Source of the DNA: Prevotella pallens ATCC 700821
GTDB lineage: Bacteria; Bacteroidota; Bacteroidia; Bacteroidales; Bacteroidaceae
Direction: 5' to 3'
Length of the DNA: 55,570 nt
NCBI RefSeq assembly: GCF_000220255.1
Contig: NZ_GL982513.1
Coordinates: 1,904,391 to 1,959,960, forward strand
Position 1 is the first letter of the stretch. Every line of letters starts with the position of its first letter. Position numbers and translations under genes: made by a program. Under the pieces are notes generated by a model. The model ran no database searches. It was given only the letters and a program-made list of their open reading frames with translations, and was not told where the DNA came from. Of the stretch, positions 28,393 through 37,660 are shown one piece after another.

Positions 28393-29730
28393 TTAATTCA
28401 TAAAGAGATAAGCAATGAAGCTGAAGAGCTTATCTGATGTAAAGTTAAGAATGAAAAGCACAGACAGAATGCAGAGAGTCCAGTTCAAGTCTTTCCAACG
28501 ACCTGTGCAAAGTTTCATTATGGCAAACGACAGAATGCCTAAACAAATTCCATCTGCAATGGAATAGCACAACACCATTGTTATCATAGTGATAAAGGCA
28601 GGGAAAGCTTCGGTCATATCCTGTAGGTTTATCTTCTTCACAGAATCGAGCATTAACACACCTACCATAATAAGTGCACCACTTGTTGCAGCACTTGGTA
28701 TGAGCAAAAAGATGGGTGAAAGGAATAGAGACAGTAAAAACATAACGCCCACAACAAGAGAAGTTACGCCCGACCGACCACCTTCAGCTATTCCGCTAGC
28801 ACTTTCAATATATGTTGATATGGTAGAACTACCAAGCATAGCCCCACAAGTAGTTCCAATAGCATCGCTCATCATAGCTTCGCTCACATGTGGAATGCTT
28901 CCATCTTCGCGCACAATACCAGTTTTCTCTGCCAACCCCATAAGCGTTCCTATGGTATCAAAAATATTCACAATTAGTAGAGAAAATACCACAAGAAATG
29001 TTTTAAGATTCAACAAGCCAGAGAAGTCGAACTTGCAAAAGATAGGCGATATATCTTGTGGAGCAGAAACAGGCAACCAATGGTCTGGGAATACAGTAAC
29101 GCCCAATGGAATACCAATCAACGTAGTAGCTATAATGCCCCAAAACAACGAGCCTTTAACATTGCGCGCCATTAGTACACCACTAAGCAAAGTAGCAAAA
29201 ATACCTAACAAGCATGGTGTAGTAAATTCGCCTAACCCAACGAATGTGCCCTCTTTCGCAACAATAATGCCTGCATTCTTAAGTCCGATAAAGGCAATAA
29301 ACATACCAATACCAGCAGAAATAGCATAACGCAAATTGTTAGGAATAGCATTGAATATCATCTCTCGCACGTTGAAAAACGTTATTAACATAAATATAAC
29401 GCCTTCGATGAGCAAGATAGCTAGCGAATTTTGCCACGAATAGCCCATTGCTTGACAAAGCGTATAAGCAAAAAAGGCATTAAGTCCCATTGACGGTGCT
29501 TGCGCAAAAGGCAACTTAGCCATAAATGCCAATAGAAGCGTAGCAATAGCCGAAGCCAAAGCAGTAGCGGTAAATAGTGCACCTTGACTCATACCAGTAG
29601 TCATAAGAATAGACGGATTTACCGCCAAAATATAACTCATAGTGAGAAACGTAGTTACACCAGCAATCAGTTCGGTGCGCAACTTCATTGTTTTAGGGTC
29701 GAAACCTAAAGCTTTTTCTAAAATCTTCAT
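28393..29730 (-). CDS. Guanine/hypoxanthine permease, NCS2 (AzgA-like)
   Basis: A 445-residue purine transporter of the AzgA/GhxP/PbuG branch of NCS2. The opening FDPKTMKLRTELIAGVTTFL (10-29) followed by TMSYILAVNPSIL, SMGLNAFFAYTLCQAMGYSW around 80-99, and the substrate region VNIFDTIGTLMGLAEKTGI around 254-272 with GTTCGAMLGSSTISTYIESA around 291-310 are characteristic. It brings guanine, hypoxanthine or adenine into the cell. It stands 24 bases after nudC on the same strand, so these two may be co-transcribed. Confidence 0.92.
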   Translation of the reverse strand: MKILEKALGFDPKTMKLRTELIAGVTTFLTMSYILAVNPSILMTTGMSQGALFTATALASAIATLLLAFMAKLPFAQAPSMGLNAFFAYTLCQAMGYSWQNSLAILLIEGVIFMLITFFNVREMIFNAIPNNLRYAISAGIGMFIAFIGLKNAGIIVAKEGTFVGLGEFTTPCLLGIFATLLSGVLMARNVKGSLFWGIIATTLIGIPLGVTVFPDHWLPVSAPQDISPIFCKFDFSGLLNLKTFLVVFSLLIVNIFDTIGTLMGLAEKTGIVREDGSIPHVSEAMMSDAIGTTCGAMLGSSTISTYIESASGIAEGGRSGVTSLVVGVMFLLSLFLSPIFLLIPSAATSGALIMVGVLMLDSVKKINLQDMTEAFPAFITMITMVLCYSIADGICLGILSFAIMKLCTGRWKDLNWTLCILSVLFILNFTSDKLFSFIAYLFMN

Positions 29731-29754
29731 AGATTGTTTTATTTGTATTTAAGA

Positions 29755-30543
29755 TTATTGTTTATTACTATTCATTTGTTCAAGCCAATGGTCTATTAAC
29801 ATTCGTGCAATAGAAAGCTTCTCGGGCAAATTAGGCAAATTGTCTTTCGTGAACCAACTACCTTTACAAAGTTCGCTCCATTGCAAATGTATTTCACCTT
29901 CCACATAATCGGCATTGTAACCCACCATAACACCACTTGGATAGGGCCATGGTTGTGAAGCAAAGTAGCGAAGATTGTTTATGCGTATACCAGTTTCTTC
30001 GAATACTTCTCTATGCACCGCTTCTTCGAGAGTCTCTCCAGTCTCTACAAATCCAGCCACCAAACCATAATGATTATCTTTAAAACTATTTGCTCTCACT
30101 AAAAGAATCTCATCACCACGATGCACCAGTACTATGACGGCTGGAGACACTTGTGGCCATATCTCCTTTCCACAATTTGGACAGCGTTTCGATATGTTGG
30201 TATGCAACTTTGTAGGTGTCCCACAAACACCACAGAAACGTGTATTTTGGTTCCAATAAAGCAGTTCGTAACATTTACCAGCCATTAAATAGAGAGCTTT
30301 CGACAATTTATAATAGCTGTTACGTAGTCCACACATTTCGAATATAGGACTATCGGTCAATGGCATATCTATGCTTACAGCCTTAATAGGCGTACCATCA
30401 TCGGGCATAGTTCCTATTTCTAATACTTGCGACCACTCTTTTAATGGAGTTGGACAGTCGTCTAACAATGGAATAGTATAACCACCAGTTGTTTTTTCTA
30501 ATACAATATCGGTTTTACAAAACACAAACCAAAAGCATTTCAT
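29755..30543 (-). CDS. nudC: NADH pyrophosphatase
   Basis: A 262-residue Nudix hydrolase that cleaves NAD(H), and in other bacteria removes NAD caps from RNA. It has a zinc ribbon, CGVCGTPT and CPNCGKE, around 101-126, the Nudix box GFVETGETLEEAVHREV plus FEETGI around 165-187, and the NudC-specific SQPWPYPSG around 197-205, which distinguishes NADH pyrophosphatases from other Nudix enzymes. The length is normal. It lies 36 bases after the 5'-nucleotidase gene; no terminator separates them. Confidence 0.93.
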   Translation of the reverse strand: MKCFWFVFCKTDIVLEKTTGGYTIPLLDDCPTPLKEWSQVLEIGTMPDDGTPIKAVSIDMPLTDSPIFEMCGLRNSYYKLSKALYLMAGKCYELLYWNQNTRFCGVCGTPTKLHTNISKRCPNCGKEIWPQVSPAVIVLVHRGDEILLVRANSFKDNHYGLVAGFVETGETLEEAVHREVFEETGIRINNLRYFASQPWPYPSGVMVGYNADYVEGEIHLQWSELCKGSWFTKDNLPNLPEKLSIARMLIDHWLEQMNSNKQ

Positions 30544-30579
30544 TTTTCTTATATTTCCTTTCCTTGTGTTACATTATAC

Positions 30580-32337
30580 CTATTCTCCAAAGAGTAATTT
30601 ACGGTCGCGAGCAGCAGCCTTATCAGTCCACTCTACAGGAACGAACTTCCAGTTATGATTGGGTTGCGGATTTAGAGTACCAGCTTTCTTAATTTCTTCC
30701 ATAAGATAGTAACGTTGGTCACGGTCGCTTCGCCAAACAATGCGCTTCTTTAGTTCATCGTGTGGTATACCAGCGCCTTTTGTTAAGAGTTCTCCACCGC
30801 CGTTACCACGATAACTATTAACAGCCACATTATAGTATTTAGCCTCATTAAACGGTTGCCCATTACTCATTTTAATTATATTAACCTTCTGTCCATAAGG
30901 CTTCGTTACATCTACTTCGTAGTCTATACCAGCAGCAGAGTCGAAATTAAACGAGAAGTTTTTAAAGCCTAAGCGTTGCGAATCGTCTCTTGTATCGTTA
31001 GAAAGCAATAGTAAATGGTCGTCGGGCGATTTCATTGTATTTGTCCAGAGATTATAACTCATTTCCAAATAGTTCTTTATCTCTTTACCTGTTAAGCGCA
31101 TAACGTAGAGCTGGTTTTCATATTTGTACAAACTAAACATATCGCCCACTGTGATAGGTCCTGCCTTAATGACAGAATTAAAACCTAAAGGAGCATTGAA
31201 AGCAATATCAGCCTTCGTTATCTGAAGTTCTAGATTGAGAATTAAATCGTTGAAAGCCGAGTTACCAAAGAAACAATCTTTCGTACTAATAGTGTTATCA
31301 AAGCGTCCTATTTCTGTGTTAGCCCACTGTTTTACCTTGTCTATTTGCTTTTCAAAGTGTGCCATAAATGGTTTGTCTATAGCTAAATCGGATACACTAA
31401 CTAATTCGCCCCACTTCTTAACAACATTGAACTGCTTACCACTTTTATTTTTTTTCTTTACAGGTGCTAAGGTTATAGTAGCCACTGCTACTCTCTGTGC
31501 ATTATTCGCAGGGTCTAAACACACCACCTCGTTACCATCTTTGTTAGTTTCTATTGAATTGTGCGGTTTATGGTCGTGGCCGAAAAACACCACATCAAAA
31601 CCATCTACTTCTTCTGCTACCATTTTAGATGCATCTTCAACATAGTTTGGTGTAATAATGCCACCGTCCCAACCAGAGTGGAAAAGTCCTACAATAACAT
31701 CGGGTTTCTCGTTAGCTTTCAATGTTGCTATTGTCTTCTTCGCCGAAGAGACAATATCCTCAAAACGTAATCCCTTCCATAAGTTCTCTTCTAACCAATT
31801 GGGTATAGCAGGAGTAAGCATACCAACAACGGCTACTTTCACACCGTTCTTTTTCTTTATTATGGTATAAGGCAATACGTAAGACTTTTGTGTTCTCGTA
31901 TCAATAATATTTGCTCCCAATACAGGGCAATGCAGTTCGCGAATCCATTTATCGTAAACAGCGTGTCCAGTTTCTATATCGTGGTTTCCAACAGTTGTTG
32001 CATCGTAGTGCATAAAGTTTACGACACTAGCAGCAATGTTCTCTTGTTGTTTATCAATATAGTTGTAATAATAACTTATTGGTTGTCCCTGCAGAATATC
32101 TCCGTTATCTAGAAGATACACATTCTCTGTGCCTTTCTTCTGTCTTAAATCGTTTATAAAAGTAGCAACTCTTGCCATCGATCCAGCTTTAGGCTTACGC
32201 GTTATGAAATCGTATGGGAAAAACGAACCATGCACATCTGAAGTCTCTACTAATGTTATTGTTATATTCTTGTTTTGAGCTCTTGCTCCAAAACAGCAAA
32301 ATGCTAATGTCATAAATGCAAATAAAGTTCTTTTCAT
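30580..32337 (-). CDS. 5'-nucleotidase / 2',3'-cyclic phosphodiesterase family metallophosphatase
   Basis: A 585-residue exported protein with signal peptide (MKRTLFAFMTLAFCCFGARA). The N-terminal metallophosphatase domain shows ETSDVHGSFFPYD (32-44), NGDILQG near 78-84, TVGNHDIETG near 115-124 and FFGHDHKPH around 250-258, which together coordinate two metals. The C-terminal nucleotidase domain has GNSAFNDLIL (about 355-364) and the substrate-stacking region near RGNGGGELL. It acts in the periplasm on nucleotides or cyclic nucleotides to release nucleosides and phosphate, which fits the nearby purine and uracil permeases. The Asn-Asp-His pattern is intact. Confidence 0.93.
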   Translation of the reverse strand: MKRTLFAFMTLAFCCFGARAQNKNITITLVETSDVHGSFFPYDFITRKPKAGSMARVATFINDLRQKKGTENVYLLDNGDILQGQPISYYYNYIDKQQENIAASVVNFMHYDATTVGNHDIETGHAVYDKWIRELHCPVLGANIIDTRTQKSYVLPYTIIKKKNGVKVAVVGMLTPAIPNWLEENLWKGLRFEDIVSSAKKTIATLKANEKPDVIVGLFHSGWDGGIITPNYVEDASKMVAEEVDGFDVVFFGHDHKPHNSIETNKDGNEVVCLDPANNAQRVAVATITLAPVKKKNKSGKQFNVVKKWGELVSVSDLAIDKPFMAHFEKQIDKVKQWANTEIGRFDNTISTKDCFFGNSAFNDLILNLELQITKADIAFNAPLGFNSVIKAGPITVGDMFSLYKYENQLYVMRLTGKEIKNYLEMSYNLWTNTMKSPDDHLLLLSNDTRDDSQRLGFKNFSFNFDSAAGIDYEVDVTKPYGQKVNIIKMSNGQPFNEAKYYNVAVNSYRGNGGGELLTKGAGIPHDELKKRIVWRSDRDQRYYLMEEIKKAGTLNPQPNHNWKFVPVEWTDKAAARDRKLLFGE

Positions 32338-32404
32338 ATATATATATGTTATTAAAACCTGCTACTAATATATCTATTGTATATCTCTTGGTAGCAATGT
32401 GCGG

Positions 32405-33661
32405 CTACTTAATTTTAAATTTAACTGCTGTATAACCCACTAATTTATCTGTTCTTCCACCTTGTTCTCTATAATAAACTAAAGCTTGATAAGAGTTTTC
32501 TGTTTGATAATAGTTACCTTCAGTAGGTGCTATCTCAGCGTTACCATTCTCATCTACCAACACATATTGATAACTATAGTAGCCTAATTTTAGTGGTATC
32601 ACAGCTTTATAACTCTTCGATTGGTCATCGTATATTAGCTTATATTGTGGTAAAAATCTATCGTAAGTCCAGTCGCCATTTACATATACATCGCCATTTG
32701 TAAACTGCGGACTGCTTAATTGGAAATGAACCAACACATAATCGCTCTCCGTATTTATATTGTTATTATCTGAATTGCGTATTAAGAATGCTCCATCCGC
32801 ATCTTCATCATACAAATAGTTAGGTCTTGGCAATGCTATAAAGGGGTAGGCGTTGTAGTTTTTACCGTCCCACAGAATGCGTTCTATACCTGTTGCGGCT
32901 ACATTGGTTGATAAAATCTCAAACTTTCTATATTCGTTGCCTGCCCAAAATATATAGTTTGCATTATGGCTCCAACGCAAGCCATCGTTCATAACATATT
33001 GTGGCTTTACATTCCATCGCGCATTGTCCCATCGTTTATTCTGCAGAAGTACTGTTTTTATTTGCGATTGCGGATTCGTTACATTATAACTATTATATTT
33101 CAACTCCATTTCCACTTGCTGGTGTGCGTTGTTTATGGTAGCATCGGTGTTGGTTACAATATTCAAACCAACTCCCATCGACTTTGTAAAAGGCTCTTTC
33201 ACCATAAAACAGACTTTTATAGCTACATTATCGTTATCATCGTAAATGGTAAGCAGATAGTTTCCAGACAATTTTGGCTGACAATTGCTGTTCGGAAGTC
33301 TAAGATGATAATGAGTATAAGCTGTGTTTGTAAGAAGTGAAGGTGTTACATCGTCTATTGTATTTCCATTTGCAAAGCCGTCCACATAGTCGCTTTCGAA
33401 AAGCGAGGTAGATGGTTTCCAATTTGATTCGCAATGTTGCAGGCTGTAAGTATAGCGATGGTACTCTGTTGATAGATCGTCGAAATTAATATCTAACACT
33501 CCGTTTCCTACTTCTATAATGGGCAAAGCAAGCCAGTCTTGATTTGCCACAACTTGTAACGACCGTATGTTTTCGTTCAGAATGCTGTGGCGTTGTGCAA
33601 CGGCAGCAATAGAGAATATTGTTGACAATAGTAACAAGACAGCTTTTCTGGCTCTCTTCAT
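32405..33661 (-). CDS. DUF5103 / type IX secretion plug protein
   Basis: A 418-residue exported protein (signal MKRARKAVLLLLSTIFSIAAVA). It matches the DUF5103 family, now described as the type IX secretion system plug protein, which in Flavobacterium closes the SprA translocon pore. Visible markers are IRSLQVVANQDWLALPIIEV around 33-52, YTYSLQHCESNWKPS near 71-85 and the conserved ADGAFLIRN near 290. It lies 67 bases upstream of the 5'-nucleotidase gene and 18 after the small acidic gene. Its presence fits the sorting-like tails of proteins at 13374 and 15419. Confidence 0.88.
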   Translation of the reverse strand: MKRARKAVLLLLSTIFSIAAVAQRHSILNENIRSLQVVANQDWLALPIIEVGNGVLDINFDDLSTEYHRYTYSLQHCESNWKPSTSLFESDYVDGFANGNTIDDVTPSLLTNTAYTHYHLRLPNSNCQPKLSGNYLLTIYDDNDNVAIKVCFMVKEPFTKSMGVGLNIVTNTDATINNAHQQVEMELKYNSYNVTNPQSQIKTVLLQNKRWDNARWNVKPQYVMNDGLRWSHNANYIFWAGNEYRKFEILSTNVAATGIERILWDGKNYNAYPFIALPRPNYLYDEDADGAFLIRNSDNNNINTESDYVLVHFQLSSPQFTNGDVYVNGDWTYDRFLPQYKLIYDDQSKSYKAVIPLKLGYYSYQYVLVDENGNAEIAPTEGNYYQTENSYQALVYYREQGGRTDKLVGYTAVKFKIK

Positions 33662-33679
33662 ACTTTTATATCCTTTCGT

Positions 33680-34108
33680 TTAAGGTATTAGTTTCTTTAG
33701 AAATTCGTCGAGGTCTTCCTCTAATCCTGGTAATAATTCGTCGCCAACAATAATTGTATCACCATCTGCCACGTACAGTTCGGCTATGTTTTCGCCTTCT
33801 TCGTCTTCTAAAACAAGACTATAAGGTTTTATTATACCGAAGTTATCTACAACATCTTTCAGTTTTAAAGACTCGCTACGCAACTGTGCTGTAATGTTTT
33901 TATAGAAATCGTCATTATTGTTTTCAATCCATTCTTCAACTACACAGCGTGTTATTTCGTTTCCTTCATCGTCGAAAGCCATAAGGTCTCCACTGAATTG
34001 CGACACCCTTAAGTGGATATCTGTCATAACTATTGGTTCCTGTGTTGATGGAAACTTCTGTGCTATCTTTTTTAGAAAGCGCTCTATTTGTTGCATTGTT
34101 TGCTCCAT
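33680..34108 (-). CDS. Small acidic protein of unknown function
   Basis: A 142-residue protein starting at the ATG at 34106-34108 (MEQTMQQIERFLKKIAQKF); a longer reading would need a TTG. It is rich in Asp and Glu (GLEEDLDEFLKKL at the C-terminus) with no signal peptide or membrane segment, so cytoplasmic. No family is recognised. A TAACTTTG box on the minus strand at 34154-34161 is a likely -7 element. It sits 18 bases upstream of the DUF5103 gene and is likely co-transcribed with it. Confidence 0.75.
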   Translation of the reverse strand: MEQTMQQIERFLKKIAQKFPSTQEPIVMTDIHLRVSQFSGDLMAFDDEGNEITRCVVEEWIENNNDDFYKNITAQLRSESLKLKDVVDNFGIIKPYSLVLEDEEGENIAELYVADGDTIIVGDELLPGLEEDLDEFLKKLIP

Positions 34109-34334
34109 AATAAAAAACAATTAAAGAACTGTTGATGGTTGTTTAAACAATGGCAAAGTTAGTAAAACTTTTTATTTATAGGGGTACAATCGTACCTTTT
34201 TTAATAAATAATATTATTTTTATAACCCTACCTGCTAATTTCTAAGTATCTTTGCACACATAAATAAGAGGCTCGCTCGTTATTCTTATAAAGAACAACA
34301 ATAAGTTACTTGCAAAAATATTCATTAAAAAGAT

Positions 34335-35372
34335 ATGAAACAAACAATTTTAGTTACAGGTGGAACTGGTTTTATAGGTTCGCACACAACGGTAGAACTG
34401 CAAGAGGCAGGATACAATGTAGTGATAGCAGACAATCTTTCAAACTCTAAAATAGAGGTTCTCGATGGTATAGAGAAAATAACAGGAATACGACCAGCAT
34501 TTGAACAAGTAAATCTTGAAGATAAAGATGCTACCGAACGCCTATTCAAAAAATATCCGAACATTGATGGAATTATTCACTTTGCAGCATCAAAAGCTGT
34601 GGGCGAAAGTGTTGAAAAACCGTTAATGTACTATCGCAACAATGTTGTTTCGCTCATTAACTTATTGGAAATGATGCCTAAATATAACGTAAAAGGTATT
34701 ATATTCTCTAGTTCGTGCACCGTTTACGGACAGCCTAACAAAGAGAACTTACCTGTTACTGAAGATGCACCACACCAAAAAGCTACATCGCCCTACGGAA
34801 ACACAAAAGAGATTAACGAGCAAATTATTTACGATTACATTCACAGCGGTGCACCTATAAAGAGCATTGTGCTTCGCTATTTCAATCCAATAGGTGCACA
34901 CTCTACTGCATTTATTGGCGAATTGCCTAATGGTGTGCCCAACAATCTTATTCCTTATGTTACGCAAACTGCTATGGGAATACGCAAACAACTTACCATT
35001 TTTGGCAACGATTACAACACCGAAGATGGTACTTGTATACGCGATTACATTTATGTAGTAGACCTTGCAAAAGCTCACGTAGCGGCGATGACACGTGTAT
35101 TAGACAAAGATACTGACAAGATTGAATATTTCAACATTGGAACTGGTAAAGGAAACTCTACGCTAGAAATTGTAACCACTTTTGAAAGGGCTACTGGTGT
35201 AAAGGTGAATTGGAAGTTCGGACCACGTCGCGAAGGTGATATAGAGAAAATTTGGGGCGATTGCACCAAAGCCAATAAGGTGTTGGGCTGGAAAGCTAAT
35301 ACTCCGCTGGAAGATGTTTTGGCTTCTGCATGGAAATGGCAACAGAAACTTCGCGAAGACGGTGTTATGTAA
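34335..35372 (+). CDS. galE: UDP-glucose 4-epimerase
   Basis: Interconverts UDP-glucose and UDP-galactose (and perhaps the N-acetyl forms) with bound NAD. The 345-residue short-chain dehydrogenase fold has GGTGFIGSHT at 8-17, ADNLSN at about 33-38, SSSCTVYGQPN near 124-134 and the active-site YGNTK near 154-158. Length is normal. The -7 box TATCTTTG at 34247-34254 lies 80 bases before the ATG. A terminator at 35450-35484 follows. Confidence 0.95.
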   Translation: MKQTILVTGGTGFIGSHTTVELQEAGYNVVIADNLSNSKIEVLDGIEKITGIRPAFEQVNLEDKDATERLFKKYPNIDGIIHFAASKAVGESVEKPLMYYRNNVVSLINLLEMMPKYNVKGIIFSSSCTVYGQPNKENLPVTEDAPHQKATSPYGNTKEINEQIIYDYIHSGAPIKSIVLRYFNPIGAHSTAFIGELPNGVPNNLIPYVTQTAMGIRKQLTIFGNDYNTEDGTCIRDYIYVVDLAKAHVAAMTRVLDKDTDKIEYFNIGTGKGNSTLEIVTTFERATGVKVNWKFGPRREGDIEKIWGDCTKANKVLGWKANTPLEDVLASAWKWQQKLREDGVM

Positions 35373-35449
35373 GCACTAAAATAAAGCTTATATAATTGCT
35401 TAAAGTTTTTATACTTTAGTTGTAGTAATACTATTCTCTTGTTTTACAG

Positions 35450-35484
35450 AAGCGGTTGTTTTGCAATGCGAAACAACCGCTTTT
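35450..35484 (+). terminator. Terminator after galE
   Basis: AAGCGGTTGTTT (35450-35461) and AAACAACCGCTT (35471-35482) form a perfect 12-bp stem, followed by TTTT. A 71-codon GTG-started frame on the opposite strand runs through it, so that frame is not fully coding. Confidence 0.8.
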
Positions 35485-35575
35485 GCTATCTATAATGCTG
35501 CAGTAGAACAAAAGAATACTATTATTATAGAGTTCACACAGATATAAACAAATTAGGAACAACACATTCGTCGTT

Positions 35576-35708
35576 AGATGCTTATAATAGCACGTAAATT
35601 GAAACATTGCAGAATAGAACGTTTCGTAGTTTTCATCTGAATACACACCACTATAGTATTATAGAATAAAAGGTTAAAGTTTCTGGCTTGTTATGATACC
35701 TGAACAAC
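35576..35708 (-). repeat. Array C trailer (inverted copy of array B trailer)
   Basis: Read on the minus strand this follows array C. It begins with TTCAGGTATCATAACAA and includes the 71-base segment 35576-35646 that matches 27931-28001 at all but three positions, with two of the three differences at first or second codon positions. Here the matching frame starts with GTG. Confidence 0.7.
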
Positions 35709-36060
35709 TATCTATAGATATATGAAACGACATCTATGGATATACGAAGTTACATCTATGGATATACGAAACGACATCTATGGATATACGAAACGACATC
35801 TATGGATATACGAAGCTATATCTATGGATATACGAAGTTACATCTATGGATATACGAAGTTACATCTATGGATATACGAAGTTATATCTATGGATATACG
35901 AAGTTATATCTATGGATATACGAAGTTATATCTATGGATATACGTGTCGCAAGCTATAGATATCTGAAACGCAATTGACAGATATCTGAGACGAACGCGA
36001 CAGATATCTGAAACGAATGCGACAGATATCTGAAACGAACGAAACAGATATCTAAAATAA
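35687..36060 (-). repeat. 22-bp repeat array C, longest copy
   Basis: From 35709 to 36060 there are exactly 16 units of 22 bp with no register slip. On the minus strand the order is four class I units (35973-36060, core CAGATATCTG or TAGATATCTG), one hybrid (35951-35972, TTTCAGATATCTATAG), and eleven class II units (35709-35950, TTCGTATATCCATAGATG and variants), then the degenerate end at 35687-35708. It lies between convergent galE and a 439-aa gene. The rest of 35373-36256 is AT-rich with no gene. Confidence 0.93.
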
Positions 36061-36256
36061 AAGTAGCCTAAATATCTTATTCTTTTTATAGAATATTCGA
36101 GAAATTCTATTAAATTGCTGAGCACCTAACAGGTGTCGCATATAACCGCTTTAGCTATTTTCTACTGAATTTATATAACACTTACAAGCACTTACTTGTT
36201 CAAATAACTTAAAACATTTATAGCTGTAGTTTTTCTTCCATTAAGTAGCAAGTTTT

Positions 36257-37576
36257 TTAGCTCTTATGTGAGTACATTGTTACTACGTTTGCTCCCTTTA
36301 TATGGCGTTCGAAGTGCGATATAATAGCCTTTGAATAGCGTTCGTGCTTCACTTGTTTAGACTCGTTATCCAGTTGAATAGCACTTATATCCATATATTT
36401 CTTCAGAAAATCGGCAGCAGAATGCCTACTCAAATAGTTAGCTTCTTCTGTAGTGATAGGCACAACTTGAAAGAACTGAATGGTGCGACCTTCGATATTG
36501 GCAAACTGTTCGTTAGCAACATCGGGTAATGGGCACAAAATCAATGCTGCATAAAAGTCGGTCGAATGGTCGAACGATAGTTGCTCACTATCGCCATCAT
36601 TATAATTTAAGGTGTCGCCAAGCTGAAACTGGAAGTTATAGTAGGTATATTGCACTACATCGCGCAACAAGTGGAGATACCAATAGTTGCTGTCTTTGCT
36701 TAAATCGGCATCGGTTACGTTCCAGTCGGGCGGCAGATACATAACATATTCAAAGTGTTCCACCACAAAGCCTTCGGTGTATTTGGTTGCATCGAAAGTT
36801 GTTTCGCCATTGTCCGATTGCTTGTAATATTCTTGGTTGGGCACACGAATGGCTCCTGCCCCTATGGTGCAAAGCGTCCAGTAGTTGTGTTGCGGACTGG
36901 GAGGAATTGCAGCAATGTCCACCGGGAAACCTTCGCCATCGGTATCGTTTAGTACAGCGTCAATCTTTCCAAAGCGTTCTTCCACAAAGTTTCTTAGGTT
37001 TGTGCGTTCCTCCGCACTATAATAAGGTATTGGTTTGTCTTCTTTGGCTTTCTTCTCCAACTGCATATACGATACGATATTGCCCAAAATGCGTTCTGGT
37101 TCGTCTGAAAAGAGGTAGACAACGCCTATATCTGTTTTGTCTTCCGTTTCGATATAGATGTAGTTTTGAGCCAACCATATATCCTTAATCAGCGAGAACG
37201 GCGTGGTAAGATAGCGTGCCAAAACGCCATCAACTGTGGTTATCGACACCGATATACCATCTTCATCAATGCGATAAGTATTCTCTCTTAATGCTTTGTA
37301 TAGCTTTCTGTAGAGATAAAAATAATAAGCAAGAATACAGAAGAATACAATGGATATGCCTATTATGGCAAATCCTATGCTTTTCTGCACATAAATTAAA
37401 GGTAACATAAGCAGATAAAGCCATGACACTATCATTTTGAGTGGGTGCTGAATCCATAGTCCGCCAACGGCACGAGTTATGAACCACCACATAGATTTAT
37501 CGCAATGACTCGCAACTGGTTCGGGATTATTGCGCACCAATAGTTTTAAAGCTTCATCTCTTGTGATATGCTTCAT
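36257..37576 (-). CDS. Membrane protein with YcxB-like region
   Basis: A 439-residue protein of unknown function. Residues about 35-95 hold two hydrophobic segments (LKMIVSWLYLLMLPLIYV and IGFAIIGISIVFFCILAYYF). The next 80 residues (RIDEDGISVSITTVDGVLARY, then a beta-rich part ending IVSYMQLEK) look like the YcxB-like domain found after paired membrane helices. The C-terminal 230 residues, with YVMYLPPDWNVTDADLSKD, are unrecognised and probably cytoplasmic. It stands alone: array C is downstream and a terminator at 37615-37647 upstream. Base composition is higher in GC than the flanking intergenic DNA, as for other genes here. Confidence 0.72.
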   Translation of the reverse strand: MKHITRDEALKLLVRNNPEPVASHCDKSMWWFITRAVGGLWIQHPLKMIVSWLYLLMLPLIYVQKSIGFAIIGISIVFFCILAYYFYLYRKLYKALRENTYRIDEDGISVSITTVDGVLARYLTTPFSLIKDIWLAQNYIYIETEDKTDIGVVYLFSDEPERILGNIVSYMQLEKKAKEDKPIPYYSAEERTNLRNFVEERFGKIDAVLNDTDGEGFPVDIAAIPPSPQHNYWTLCTIGAGAIRVPNQEYYKQSDNGETTFDATKYTEGFVVEHFEYVMYLPPDWNVTDADLSKDSNYWYLHLLRDVVQYTYYNFQFQLGDTLNYNDGDSEQLSFDHSTDFYAALILCPLPDVANEQFANIEGRTIQFFQVVPITTEEANYLSRHSAADFLKKYMDISAIQLDNESKQVKHERYSKAIISHFERHIKGANVVTMYSHKS

Positions 37577-37614
37577 CGTGAAAACAATAAAATTAAGCTT
37601 GTTTCTAAACGTAT

Positions 37615-37647
37615 AAAAGAACGCCTTCGATGCGAAAGCGTTCTTTT
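37615..37647 (-). terminator. Terminator after the Dpm1-like gene
   Basis: AAAAGAACGC (37615-37624) pairs with GCGTTCTTTT (37638-37647), with a further TTCG/CGAA stem inside. It lies 14 bases past the stop at 37661. Confidence 0.75.
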
Positions 37648-37660
37648 ACTATGCTGTAAT

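Noticed and set aside
35431..35646. 71-codon GTG-started frame on the minus strand
   Set aside because: Only its first part is conserved with array B; it runs through the galE terminator, so the end is not coding.
35722..35978. Two 80-81 codon plus-strand frames, and similar ones at 42958-43177, translating to LWIYEVTSMDIRSYIYGYTK-like repeats
   Set aside because: They are the 22-bp units read through without stops. Three units make 66 bases, so any frame repeats every 22 codons. They lie in intergenic arrays and have no gene signals.
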